Below are positions 8,104-16,905 of a DNA stretch of 52,308 bases, one piece after another. How positions within the stretch are numbered: the stretch's first letter is position 1; each line of letters begins with the position of its first letter. The DNA comes from a virus. The notes beneath the pieces are model-generated. The model had not been told where the DNA came from and did no database searches. It saw only the letters and a list, made by a program, of their open reading frames with translations. The stretch is taken from positions 1 through 52,308 of IMG/VR virus record IMGVR_UViG_3300048690_000044; one strand, given 5' to 3'. Both the position numbers and the translations under genes were made by a program.

Positions 8104-8621
8104 GTCGATTAACATCAATGTCGCCTAATGCATTGAAAGCTGTTTTCTCTCCAGATTCAGACGATGATTTAATCATCTTGTTAACCATCTACAATCCTGA
8201 TAATGAAAGTGAAGTAATTTTCAGATTGGCAGATGGTTACACTAAACGAATCTCAGAGACAGCAGATGATGTAGTGTATGGTGTTACCAGTAATGGTGCT
8301 GATTATACTTTCCTTCCGATGCAAATTTCCTTACCATCTGAAGATGAAGCGCAAGCTCCAAGATGCTCAATTGTAATGTACGATGTAACTCGGTATTTAA
8401 CTCCGGTTATTCGAAGCATTACAGCACCTCCAAGAATTAAGCTAGAACTGGTGCTAAGTAAATCACCTGATGTAGTTGAAGTATCATTCTCTGATTTCTA
8501 TATCAATAATTTCAACTATAATGCAGACTCAGTTACTGCTGATTTAGCAATGATTGATTACGAAAGAGAACCTTTCCCTATGCATTCATTTACACCTAGA
8601 TATTTTCCCGGTATGTTTTAA
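8100..8621 (+). CDS. Minor tail protein (DUF1833/gpL-like)
   Basis: TTG at 8100 is chosen as start because GGAGG (8088-8092) lies 7 nt before it and the codon overlaps the previous stop (TTGA); the earlier in-frame TTG at 8067 has no ribosome site. The product has 173 residues, with strands such as DLIILLTIYNPDNES and CSIVMYDVTRYLTPVIRSI, and an NNFNYNADSVTADL motif. Proteins of this kind form part of the distal tail hub in lambda-type phages and sit before the NlpC/P60 gene, as here. Confidence 0.7.
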   Translation: MSRLTSMSPNALKAVFSPDSDDDLIILLTIYNPDNESEVIFRLADGYTKRISETADDVVYGVTSNGADYTFLPMQISLPSEDEAQAPRCSIVMYDVTRYLTPVIRSITAPPRIKLELVLSKSPDVVEVSFSDFYINNFNYNADSVTADLAMIDYEREPFPMHSFTPRYFPGMF

Positions 8622-8630
8622 AGGAACAAT

Positions 8631-11600
8631 ATGAATTTTGAGAAATACATTGGTATTCCTTACGTTGAAAAAGGCAGGGATGAAACTGGATTAGATTGCT
8701 ATGGTTTGGTGCGTCTAATTTACAAGAATGAATTAAAGATTGATCTTCCAAGTTTCAGTGCAGAATATACTCAAACAGATACTGCACGTATTGAAGAGTT
8801 AATTGCACAATACAAAGAAGGTTGGGAACAAACAGAAGAGCATGTGGTTGGTTCTATTGTATTGTTTCGAGTATTTGGTAACGAATCTCACGTTGGTGTT
8901 GTTATTAGTCCTACGCATTTCATTCATGTACGTGAAAATCAAGATACCGTTATTGAGGCCTTAAGTTCAACATCTTGGGCAAGACGTAGAGTTGGTTATT
9001 TTAATTACTCTGAAAAGAAATCTGTAGTTCTTAACGCAGTACCGCACCCTTTACGCACTGAGCGTTACACAATGCCAATTGTTCCGGGCACTACTCTTAA
9101 AGTACTAGCTGAAGGTTTAACAAAAGAGTATAATATTGCACCTGAACTAAAGAGTAAAGTATCTGTGATGGTTAACGGTATGGTTATCCCTCAAGAGAAA
9201 TGGCAAGACACTGTTTTAAAAGAAGGTGACACTGTAGAGTATCGTGCGGTTCCAACAGGTTCTGCAGGTCGTATGCTGGCTATGATTGCTATTGCTGTGA
9301 TCGCACCTTATGCTGCCACAGCAATGCTTCAATACGCTGCTGTAGGTGCTGCTGCTGCAGGTGCTACTATCTCTGCTGCTGTAGGTGGTGCTATTTATTT
9401 TGGCACTATTGCTGCTGTCAACTTAATCGGTGGTGCTCTAGTTAACGCTATTGCCCCTGTCAGACCACCAGTACAAGCTGATAGAAACGATCCCGGTTCT
9501 TCTGAGCGTCAGCTAATGGTCAACGGTGGTTCAAACCAACAAAGACCTTACGGTTCAATTCCTGTAGTATTAGGTAAAGTTCGTGTAACTCCACCATTAG
9601 GTAGCACTAACTTTTTAACATACGAAAATGAACGTGATAGTTATCTATCAATGCTACTCGTATGGGGGTATGGTCCAATGGTTATTGACGCTGATACTTT
9701 ACGTATTGGTGCAGTTCCATTAAACAGCTTTACCGATTATAATTATATTACAGCTAATCGTATTACAGAATTAACTGTAGATAAAGAACGGCAGTTTAAC
9801 TCCATCTACGGCAAAGATGTAACACAAGTTAATACACAAGTTGAATTAGTTTGTGATGGTAATCCTGAACTTTCACCTATAACAGTAAATGGTACATATG
9901 TTTACGATGGTGAATCAAATGTATCAAGACTTCAGCGTAATTTTTATAATCAAGGTTTTACTGTAGGTCAACAAGTAACAGTAACTTTTACAGTACCTTC
10001 TGGTATTAGCGGTTGGAATCTTACTGTTAACAATGCCTCCAACTTAGTGGTTACTAATATTAACTCAACAACTAAAAGGGTAGTTTTTAACATTAACTCT
10101 GTAGGTTTAATTTCAGGTACAAGTTTTATTTTTGATAAAGTAGGTGGAGATTATCCCGGAACATTTCAAATAGTAAGCGAAGGTTTAGCTCCCGGTCCTT
10201 GGTTTGAAGCTTCTACTGGCACTGAATATGATACAGAAGGCAATATTGTCCCTGTAACTTCAGCTACTCTAGCACTACATTTCCCACAAGGTTTACGCAA
10301 GATTTATATCAAAGGCGATCAGTCTGGTAATTCTGCTGCTACTGCTGTAAAGTTTAGACTGGAGTATTCAACTAACGGTGGCATCGACTGGTTATTACTA
10401 GAGGGCTTGACAATTGGTGGTGATACTGCTAAAAAAGATGGTTTTACAACTACTAAAACGTACAGCAATTTAAACCACAGTCAAATGCTTGTCAGAGTGC
10501 GTAGAGAAACTGGTGATAACATCGAAGATAATCCAGACCTACGTTATTACTTTCAAGCTATACTTCAGAATGTAACTTTCTTACGTAACAATAAACCTGC
10601 AGTTGATCCTGTTGGTGCTAAAATTGCAAAAAGTGCTTTTAAGATTAAAGCTACAGATCAACTTAATGGTTCACTTCAAGGTATCAGCGCAGTAGTTCAA
10701 ACATACTGTAAAATCTGGAATGGCAGTGCTTGGGTTGATGGTGCTACAAGTAATCCTGCTGCTTTAATGCGCTATGTATTAGAGCATCCTGCAAACCCTC
10801 GTAGAATTACTGACGCTGCATCTCAGATTAACCTTACACAATTACAGTACTTTTATAACTACTGTCAATCTCGTGGTTTTGAGTACAACAGCGTACTAGG
10901 TGAAGCTAGAAGTATTCTAGAGGTTATTCGTGACATTTGTGCTGCTGGTAGAGCTAGTCCTGCACTTGTAGATGGTAAATGGACAGTAGTAATTGATGAG
11001 GTTAAACCTAACGTTATTCAGCATTTCACACCACATAACTCGTGGGGTTTTGAAGGAACAAAAAGCTTACCAAAACGTCCAGATGGTTTACGTGTAACCT
11101 TCTTTGATCAAGACAAGGATTATCAGGAATCTGAAATTATTGTCTATGATATTGGTAAAGGTACAGCTAACGCAAGTTTGTTTGAAAGTATTACTCTTCC
11201 CGGTGTCACCAAACGTTCATTGGTCATTGATCATGCTCGTTGGCACATGGCACAAATTAAGTTACGTCCTGAAGTTTATACCATTAACTCTGACATTGAA
11301 TACTTAGTTTGTAACCGTGGTGATCGCGTCAAAGTAATGCACGATGTACCAATGTGGGGTTTAGGTAGTGGTCGTATTAAGGCTAGAATTTCCAATACTA
11401 AGTTACAACTAGATGAAGACCTACCAATGAAAGCTGGTGTTACATACACCATGCGATTCAGAAGTAAAACAGGTGATTCTATTGTACGTAACGTAGTGCC
11501 AAAAACAACAGATGGTTATTACACTGAAATTGATTTAACTTCTGGTGTAACTGCTGCACAAACTGATGTATTAGACTTGTTCTTATTTGGAGAGTTACAG

Positions 11601-13862
11601 CAAGAGGCACAAGACTTGATGGTAATCAGTATCGAACCTTCTGCTAATAATTCTGCAAGATTAACGCTTGTTGATTATGGTGTAACAAATGAATATAATA
11701 TTTTTACACAATATTTAACTTTGACTGCATCTACTGTATTTGAATCTCAAATTACATTACCACCTGCATTGCAAGTAGAAAACTTCGGTACAAAAACACC
11801 ACAGATTACTGCTTTCGTAAGTGATGAATCTGTAATGGAAAGAGTTTCCAAAGGTGTTTTCCGTTATAAGATCAATGTGTCTTTTGTAAATGCAGCACAA
11901 TTAACAACTACAGTAGAATCTGTAGAAGTTCAATATGATCTCTTAAATTCAACTGCAGATGTTAACTTCAGATCAGTTTTTGTTCCTTACCAAAATGGTT
12001 CAGCATCTATAATAGATGTAAATCAAGGGGAAACTTATAAAGTTAGAATGCGTTATGTTGCACGTAATGGTTTAGTTGGTGATTGGTCATCTTACAGTAA
12101 CCATACTGTTGTTGGTAAAACTAATCCACCATCGGATGTTACTCAGTTTAGTGTAAGTTCAGATAGATCAAGCGGTCAGTTACTTTTGAATTGGGCTGCA
12201 AATCCTGAACCAGATGTTTATACTTATGAAGTAAGAACTCAAGATGCAAATTGGGGTTCTAATGATACCTTCAGAGTTTTCTATGGTGATGTAAATAGAT
12301 GTTTTACAAAATTTACCAGCAATGGTTCTGCGTTGTTCTTTATAAGAGCAATTGATACATCTAATAACTATAGTACAAACACTACTCAAGTTGCATACAT
12401 TCCGCAAGTTGTACCTAATATTACAGAGATTAGACATTCTTATTCTGATACGGCTTTGACTAGTGCAACGGTTACTCTAGAATGGGATGACGTTACAAAC
12501 TCTGAATTTGGTATAGACTATTATGAGGTATCTTATAACGGTTCATTATCTACTGTAAAAGGTAACACTATTACTTTACCTGCTGATTGGCTTGGTGAGA
12601 GAGTGTTTACTGTAAAGACTGTCAACATTCATGGTAATAAATCTTCCGGTTTTTCTGATGATGTTTTTAAAGCTGCACCAAATCCTCCTGTTGACTTAAG
12701 AACACAGGTTGTTGATAATACTGTTATGCTTTATTGGACATTACCAGTTAGAACATCTTTACCTATTGACCACATCTTAATTAAGAAAGGTTCTTCTTGG
12801 AATACAGCAATTGTCCTTGGTGAAAAGAAGGGTGAATTCACTACTGTTAATGAAAGCACTGGTGGTAATTTTACTTATTGGTTAGCTGCTGTTGATACAG
12901 AAGGTGTAGAAAGTTCTCCTGTTTCTGTAACTACATTAGTTTCTGAACCTCCTGATTTCGTATTTCATGGTGAATTCAGCAGTGATTTCTCAGGTACTAA
13001 ATCTTCAGCTACATTCGATGGTACAGTTTTGGCTTTACCAGTTAATACAACTGAAACTTTTGCACAGCACTTTACAACCAGATCATGGAACACTCCACAA
13101 GATCAAGTTAATGCAGGTTTTCCAATTTTCATTCAACCTTCTGGTGGAACAGGTTTCTACGAAGAAGTTTTTGATTTCGGTCAACCACTTGCTTCAAGTA
13201 GAGTAATGTTAAACTTTACAGGAAATGTTATTGCTGGCTCACCAGTGGTTGTTTCAAAGATCAGTTTGTCTCTTGACAATTCAACTTATGTGGACTATAA
13301 TGGAGTTACTGATGTATTTGGATTAAACTTCAAATACGTAAAAATTAGGATTACCGTAACAGAAAACACTAATGTAGGTCTGTATGAAATTCAAAAACTT
13401 ACAGTTAGACTTGATGCTAAACTAAAGAATGATGCAGGTACTACTTCGGCTTTGTCAACAGATGCTTTAGGTACTATCGTAAACTTTAATAAAGAGTTTA
13501 TTGATGTACAAAGTATCACATTGTCACCTTCCGCAACAAGTCCAATTATTCCAGTCTATGATATCAAAGATACTTTTGTATCAGGTACATATTCTGTAAG
13601 TTCTGGTGTTTGTACAGTTACAATAAACAATCATGGAATGATCACTGGTCAAAACGTAAAATTATTTATTAATACAGGTTTTGGTATAGTTGAGATTTAT
13701 ACTGTAACAAGTTATACAACTAACACGTTTACTGTAAATATGCCAACTGCTAATACAAGTGGTAGCTGTTCAATGTATCCTCAATCTTTTAGAGTTTACT
13801 TATTCAACAATTCTGGTACAAGAGTAAGCGCAAACGCTTCTTGGTCTATTAAAGGATATTAA
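8631..13862 (+). CDS. Tail tip fusion: NlpC/P60 peptidase + gpI-like + gpJ-like host specificity protein
   Basis: 1743 residues. Residues 1-125 are an NlpC/P60 peptidase (Cys23 in GLDCYGLV, His87 in ESHVGVV, a second His near 96-99), the gpK-type enzyme that cleaves peptidoglycan. Residues about 130-270 resemble gpI: a ubiquitin-like MVNGMVIPQEKWQDTVLKEGDTVEY followed by an Ala-rich hydrophobic stretch. From about 280 it reads as gpJ: RQLMVNGGSNQQRPYGSIPVVLGK, WGYGPMVIDADTLRIG, ILEVIRDICAAGRASPALVDGKW. Fibronectin type III-like repeats lie at about 1160-1440 (NWAANPEPDVYTYEV), then a C-terminal beta region probably facing the receptor. In lambda these are three genes; here there is one uninterrupted frame. 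Confidence 0.92.
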   Translation: MNFEKYIGIPYVEKGRDETGLDCYGLVRLIYKNELKIDLPSFSAEYTQTDTARIEELIAQYKEGWEQTEEHVVGSIVLFRVFGNESHVGVVISPTHFIHVRENQDTVIEALSSTSWARRRVGYFNYSEKKSVVLNAVPHPLRTERYTMPIVPGTTLKVLAEGLTKEYNIAPELKSKVSVMVNGMVIPQEKWQDTVLKEGDTVEYRAVPTGSAGRMLAMIAIAVIAPYAATAMLQYAAVGAAAAGATISAAVGGAIYFGTIAAVNLIGGALVNAIAPVRPPVQADRNDPGSSERQLMVNGGSNQQRPYGSIPVVLGKVRVTPPLGSTNFLTYENERDSYLSMLLVWGYGPMVIDADTLRIGAVPLNSFTDYNYITANRITELTVDKERQFNSIYGKDVTQVNTQVELVCDGNPELSPITVNGTYVYDGESNVSRLQRNFYNQGFTVGQQVTVTFTVPSGISGWNLTVNNASNLVVTNINSTTKRVVFNINSVGLISGTSFIFDKVGGDYPGTFQIVSEGLAPGPWFEASTGTEYDTEGNIVPVTSATLALHFPQGLRKIYIKGDQSGNSAATAVKFRLEYSTNGGIDWLLLEGLTIGGDTAKKDGFTTTKTYSNLNHSQMLVRVRRETGDNIEDNPDLRYYFQAILQNVTFLRNNKPAVDPVGAKIAKSAFKIKATDQLNGSLQGISAVVQTYCKIWNGSAWVDGATSNPAALMRYVLEHPANPRRITDAASQINLTQLQYFYNYCQSRGFEYNSVLGEARSILEVIRDICAAGRASPALVDGKWTVVIDEVKPNVIQHFTPHNSWGFEGTKSLPKRPDGLRVTFFDQDKDYQESEIIVYDIGKGTANASLFESITLPGVTKRSLVIDHARWHMAQIKLRPEVYTINSDIEYLVCNRGDRVKVMHDVPMWGLGSGRIKARISNTKLQLDEDLPMKAGVTYTMRFRSKTGDSIVRNVVPKTTDGYYTEIDLTSGVTAAQTDVLDLFLFGELQQEAQDLMVISIEPSANNSARLTLVDYGVTNEYNIFTQYLTLTASTVFESQITLPPALQVENFGTKTPQITAFVSDESVMERVSKGVFRYKINVSFVNAAQLTTTVESVEVQYDLLNSTADVNFRSVFVPYQNGSASIIDVNQGETYKVRMRYVARNGLVGDWSSYSNHTVVGKTNPPSDVTQFSVSSDRSSGQLLLNWAANPEPDVYTYEVRTQDANWGSNDTFRVFYGDVNRCFTKFTSNGSALFFIRAIDTSNNYSTNTTQVAYIPQVVPNITEIRHSYSDTALTSATVTLEWDDVTNSEFGIDYYEVSYNGSLSTVKGNTITLPADWLGERVFTVKTVNIHGNKSSGFSDDVFKAAPNPPVDLRTQVVDNTVMLYWTLPVRTSLPIDHILIKKGSSWNTAIVLGEKKGEFTTVNESTGGNFTYWLAAVDTEGVESSPVSVTTLVSEPPDFVFHGEFSSDFSGTKSSATFDGTVLALPVNTTETFAQHFTTRSWNTPQDQVNAGFPIFIQPSGGTGFYEEVFDFGQPLASSRVMLNFTGNVIAGSPVVVSKISLSLDNSTYVDYNGVTDVFGLNFKYVKIRITVTENTNVGLYEIQKLTVRLDAKLKNDAGTTSALSTDALGTIVNFNKEFIDVQSITLSPSATSPIIPVYDIKDTFVSGTYSVSSGVCTVTINNHGMITGQNVKLFINTGFGIVEIYTVTSYTTNTFTVNMPTANTSGSCSMYPQSFRVYLFNNSGTRVSANASWSIKGY

Positions 13863-13865
13863 AAT

Positions 13866-14705
13866 ATGGCTAATCATTTACAGCCTACAATTACAAGTAC
13901 TTATGCTAACTTTGTAACTGAAATGGATGCGAGATTTGATGATCTAGCAGTGGGGCTTGACCCCGCTGTTACTACAGCAACTAACGTTCCTACAAATTCA
14001 ATCAGGTGGTCCGGTGCTTCTAATAAATGGCAAAAATACAACGGTTCAGCATGGAATGATTTAGCAGCTACTTATGCAATTGCTATCTCAGGTAATGCTG
14101 GTACTGTTACAAACGGTGTCTACACCAATGCAACTTATGCAAATCCTGCGTTTATTACTTCTTTAGCTGGTTCTAAAATAACTGGTGATATTGGTGGTAA
14201 TGCAGGAAGTGCTACTCAGTTAGCTACTAGTAGAAACATCAACGGTGTACCTTTTAATGGTAGTGCTGCTATTAGTGTTAACTTAAACAATGGTGTTACT
14301 TTTAACAATGCTGGTACTGGTTCAGGTTCAGGTGCTTCTTTTACTGGTGGATCAGCAGTTACTGTTAGTTATAACACCATTGGAGCACCTAGTACTTCTG
14401 GAGTAGGAGCTACAGGTAGTTGGGGTATTAGTATTAGCGGTAACGCTGCTACAGTGACTAACGGTGTTTATAATAATGGTGGTACTTATGGTATTAACAT
14501 TACTGGTAATGCAGCTACAGCTACCAACGCAACTAGTGCAACTAGTGCAAGCAGTGCAACTTCTGCTACTAATGCGACTAATTCTACAAGACTTATAACC
14601 ACAAATTGGATTGTAGAAGAATCTGCGGGTGTTTTACAAATTAAAACATCTGGTGGTACTTTAAAGTTTGCTATGGACACAGCAAATGGTTTTACTGTTT
14701 ATTAA
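13866..14705 (+). CDS. Tail fibre-like protein with Asn/Thr/Ala-rich repeats
   Basis: 279 residues, 3 bp after the tip protein. It contains repeated GNAGTVTNGVY / GNAATVTNGVYN / GNAATATNATS units separated by about 30-100 residues, a pattern common in side tail fibres, where each unit forms a turn of a trimeric shaft. Nucleotides about 14520-14580 encode a low-complexity Thr-Ser-Ala run (ATSATSASSATSATNAT). The C-terminus (LKFAMDTANGFTVY) resembles fibre tips. A likely adhesin or fibre shaft; receptor unknown. Confidence 0.78.
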   Translation: MANHLQPTITSTYANFVTEMDARFDDLAVGLDPAVTTATNVPTNSIRWSGASNKWQKYNGSAWNDLAATYAIAISGNAGTVTNGVYTNATYANPAFITSLAGSKITGDIGGNAGSATQLATSRNINGVPFNGSAAISVNLNNGVTFNNAGTGSGSGASFTGGSAVTVSYNTIGAPSTSGVGATGSWGISISGNAATVTNGVYNNGGTYGINITGNAATATNATSATSASSATSATNATNSTRLITTNWIVEESAGVLQIKTSGGTLKFAMDTANGFTVY

Positions 14706-14723
14706 ATTTAAAGGAGGTTACTC

Positions 14724-15044
14724 ATGGCAGTAACAGTTGGTGGAACGTCCATTACGTTCAACGATGGTACTACGCAGAGCACAGGTGTATTAAATGCTAT
14801 AGCTGCGGCTTCTGTTGGTGCTGTTGGTACTTATGCTTTTCTTGCAAGAAGTACAGGGGGTGTAACAGCGGGTACAACATACTCTGGATCAGAGATTCAG
14901 TATTCAGGGGTTTACAACGGTACATCTCTCTCTACAGGTAATAACGTTGTTTCTGGTGGTTTTAACGGTGTCGTTTCTGGAACTTGGAGAGCAATGGGTT
15001 CTGGTCCAACTTATACAGCTACATTGTTTCTTCGTGTTTCTTAA
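14724..15044 (+). CDS. Small tail fibre / receptor-binding tip protein
   Basis: 106 residues with an AAAGGAGG ribosome site. The text ITFNDGTTQSTG near the N-terminus is a familiar start of the C-terminal module of phage fibre proteins, and the body is Gly/Ser/Thr-rich, ending in a beta strand (TATLFLRVS). It may be a separate fibre tip that trimerises on the preceding fibre. Function inferred from motif and order. Confidence 0.6.
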   Translation: MAVTVGGTSITFNDGTTQSTGVLNAIAAASVGAVGTYAFLARSTGGVTAGTTYSGSEIQYSGVYNGTSLSTGNNVVSGGFNGVVSGTWRAMGSGPTYTATLFLRVS

Positions 15045-15055
15045 AAGGATAAAAT

Positions 15056-15316
15056 ATGCAAGCATTTTTAACATCCGTAAAAAACCCACGATGGGTGAAT
15101 GCAGATCAAACCGCAATTGACTGCGAAATTACAACCAGTCAGTTTGGTGAGGAAATATTACCATTTACAGCAAGCCTTTACGATACCGAAGCACATGGTC
15201 GAGCGATTTTTGCTGATATTCTTGCAGGTGAATACGGTTCAATTGCAGATTATGTCCCGCCAATCGAACCTGAAAATATCTTAAAAGAAACTATAGAAGA
15301 AACACCCTTGATTTAA
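15056..15316 (+). CDS. Hypothetical protein at tail fibre assembly position
   Basis: 86 residues. The segment ASLYDTEAHGRAIFADILAGEYGSIADYVPP resembles small proteins encoded right after fibre genes, often annotated as fibre assembly or fibre-associated proteins. Last gene of the tail operon; a promoter lies inside its final codons and a terminator follows. No catalytic motif seen. Confidence 0.5.
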   Translation: MQAFLTSVKNPRWVNADQTAIDCEITTSQFGEEILPFTASLYDTEAHGRAIFADILAGEYGSIADYVPPIEPENILKETIEETPLI

Positions 15317-15336
15317 CCAATTAGTTATGATATAAT
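15308..15336 (+). promoter_or_regulatory. Sigma70-like promoter at end of tail operon
   Basis: TTGATT, 17 bp, TATAAT. The 29-bp unit is almost identical to the minus-strand promoter at 20574-20602 (shared TTGATTTAACCAAT and TGATATAATAG). Its -35 lies within the last codons of the upstream gene. A terminator hairpin begins only 14 bp downstream. Confidence 0.75.
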
Positions 15337-15349
15337 AGTCTTAACTTTT

Positions 15350-15396
15350 GCCTGAAAGCTTTCTGTTTATTCAGACAGCTTTCAGGCTTTATTTTT
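15350..15396 (+). terminator. Strong terminator between tail and lysis genes
   Basis: GCCTGAAAGCT (15350-15360) pairs perfectly with AGCTTTCAGGC (15377-15387), with an inner CTG/CAG pairing, followed by TTTATTTTTA. Because a promoter starts just before it, a short RNA or an attenuated lysis transcript is possible. Confidence 0.9.
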
Positions 15397-15435
15397 ATTA
15401 CGATTAGAACAATCATATCAATCAAAGGTATTAGT

Positions 15436-15663
15436 ATGTCAGAGCAAATTGAACACCGTGTTATTAAATTAGAATTAAAAGTGGAAGATCACGCAGAAGA
15501 ACTAAAGAAACTGCAAGATATTTCTACAGATTTACGCAATTCTTTATCTGGTATTGAAAAAACGTTAAATCAAATCAAGTATCTAGCAATTGGTGCAGTA
15601 TTAGTTGTACTTACGCAATCAATGGGCATTACTAACGTACTCAAATTAATTATAGGATTATAA
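15436..15663 (+). CDS. XhlA-like coiled-coil membrane protein (holin accessory)
   Basis: 75 residues. Residues 1-45 are a charged amphipathic coiled coil (EHRVIKLELKVEDHAEELKKL), and residues about 47-75 are one hydrophobic segment (YLAIGAVLVVLTQSMGI, VLKLIIGL). This layout is that of haemolysin XhlA-type lysis proteins, which sit on the inner membrane and work with a holin. It stops 2 bp before the holin candidate in the lysis operon. Confidence 0.68.
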   Translation: MSEQIEHRVIKLELKVEDHAEELKKLQDISTDLRNSLSGIEKTLNQIKYLAIGAVLVVLTQSMGITNVLKLIIGL

Positions 15664-15664
15664 C

Positions 15665-16156
15665 ATGTTACCAATAGTTGCCAGTATTGTCAGTTCTCTT
15701 ATCGCTAATAACCTTCCACGTATGGCTCAAGCTGTAGTAGACAAAGGTTTAGATTACGTAGAAGAGAAAACAGGTGTAAAGCTGGAGCCTGATATGTCTG
15801 CTGAAAAGATCGCAGAATTAAAACTAGCAGCTTTTAAGCACGAAGAATTCCAAGAAGAGCAGCACAATAAGAATACAGCAAGTGCTCGTGAAATGAATGC
15901 TCGTGTGCAAGAATCTAGCGTTGCTTCTACCTTAGCTAAAAATGCAGCTTATATTCTAGATTTTATTATCGTAAGTGCTGCAGTTATTGTATCTTGGCTT
16001 GCATTCTTTAAAGGTGTACCTGCCGAGAACAAAGAGATTGTTTACATGGCGTTAGGTTCCCTGTGGACACTGACAGGTACTATCATTAACTTTCATCGTG
16101 GGTCTTCTCGCAATTCTCAATTAAAAGATGACACCATCAGTAAATTAACCAAGTAA
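15665..16156 (+). CDS. Holin, GTA-type 3TM family
   Basis: 163 residues. The N-terminal hydrophobic stretch (MLPIVASIVSSLIANNL) is followed by a charged middle and two membrane segments (AAYILDFIIVSAAVIVSWLAFF and IVYMALGSLWTLTGTIINF), ending HRGSSRNSQLKDDTI, the usual basic tail of GTA_holin_3TM proteins. It would form inner-membrane holes that release the endolysin encoded 9 bp downstream. Confidence 0.8.
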   Translation: MLPIVASIVSSLIANNLPRMAQAVVDKGLDYVEEKTGVKLEPDMSAEKIAELKLAAFKHEEFQEEQHNKNTASAREMNARVQESSVASTLAKNAAYILDFIIVSAAVIVSWLAFFKGVPAENKEIVYMALGSLWTLTGTIINFHRGSSRNSQLKDDTISKLTK

Positions 16157-16164
16157 GGTGCAAT

Positions 16165-16611
16165 ATGAAATTATCTCAGAATTTTACATTGGATGAATTT
16201 ACACAGTCAGCTTCTGCTAAACGACTTGGCATCTCTAATGAACCAACACCAGAGGTTATTGCCAATCTACAACTGCTTGTAACAAACGTTCTACAACCGC
16301 TTAGAATGGCTCTAGGGCGCTCAATTAAGGTTACTAGCGGCTACCGTAGCCCTGCAGTAAATAAAGCCGTTGGTGGCGTTAAAACAAGTCAGCATAGCGA
16401 AGGTAAAGCTGTAGATATCGTTGTGGACGGTGTAGCACCATACGATGTTGTTAAATTCCTAACGGATATGAACATTGAATTCGATCAAGCGATTCAAGAG
16501 TTCGGTGAATGGACACACATCAGTTATGACATCAATAGTAACCGTGAGCAAGTATTAACTGCTAAGAAAATTGATGGTAAGACTAGATATTTATCTGGTC
16601 TTTTCAAATAA
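16165..16611 (+). CDS. Endolysin, M15 family peptidase (L-alanyl-D-Glu / D,D type)
   Basis: 148 residues. Zn-ligand motifs of the M15 fold are visible: SGYRSPAVN, then SQHSEGKAVDI (His77, Asp84) and EWTHISYD (His118). There is no signal peptide, so export depends on the holin encoded just upstream. It cuts peptide cross-bridges or stems of peptidoglycan. It ends the rightward late operon at a terminator shared with the converging minus-strand genes. Confidence 0.92.
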   Translation: MKLSQNFTLDEFTQSASAKRLGISNEPTPEVIANLQLLVTNVLQPLRMALGRSIKVTSGYRSPAVNKAVGGVKTSQHSEGKAVDIVVDGVAPYDVVKFLTDMNIEFDQAIQEFGEWTHISYDINSNREQVLTAKKIDGKTRYLSGLFK

Positions 16612-16617
16612 AAGAAA

Positions 16618-16652
16618 ACCCGGATATCCTTTACAGGACTCCGGGTATTTTT
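16618..16652. terminator. Bidirectional terminator between lysis and nrd operons
   Basis: ACCCGGA (16618-16624) pairs with TCCGGGT (16640-16646), and an inner TCCT/AGGA pairing extends the stem. ATTTTTA follows on the plus strand; AAAGAAAA before it gives a T-run on the minus strand. It sits exactly where the two transcription directions converge. Confidence 0.9.
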
Positions 16653-16662
16653 ACGTCTATAG

Positions 16663-16905
16663 TTATCCTACAAACTCTTTTAATTGTTCAGCACTCATGT
16701 AACCTGATCTACGTTTCATCACTTGGTTGTCACTCATTAGAAGTACAGTTGGTACTCCACGAATGTCAAATTCAGTTGTAGCTGTAGGGTCTGCGTCAAT
16801 GTCTACTGTTTCTACAGGGATACCAAGATCAACACCTTGTAAAGTTTTACTAAGCATTTTGCATGGACCGCACCAATGAGCTTTAAATACTACTAATTTT
16901 TGCAT
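16663..16905 (-). CDS. Thioredoxin/glutaredoxin-like protein
   Basis: 80 residues with the classical WCGPC redox site (Cys12, Cys15) and the cis-Pro segment RGVPTVLL. Shorter than cellular thioredoxin (about 105 residues), like phage-encoded mini thioredoxins. It lies downstream of nrdB and nrdA in the same minus-strand operon, so it is the probable electron donor to the phage ribonucleotide reductase. Its ATG overlaps the end of the inserted endonuclease gene by 23 bp. Confidence 0.92.
   Translation of the reverse strand: MQKLVVFKAHWCGPCKMLSKTLQGVDLGIPVETVDIDADPTATTEFDIRGVPTVLLMSDNQVMKRRSGYMSAEQLKEFVG

Noticed and set aside
14520-14580. Short Thr/Ser/Ala-coding repeats as a possible CRISPR-like array
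   Set aside because: The repeats are codon-phased, have no unique spacers and continue the fibre reading frame; they encode a low-complexity shaft.
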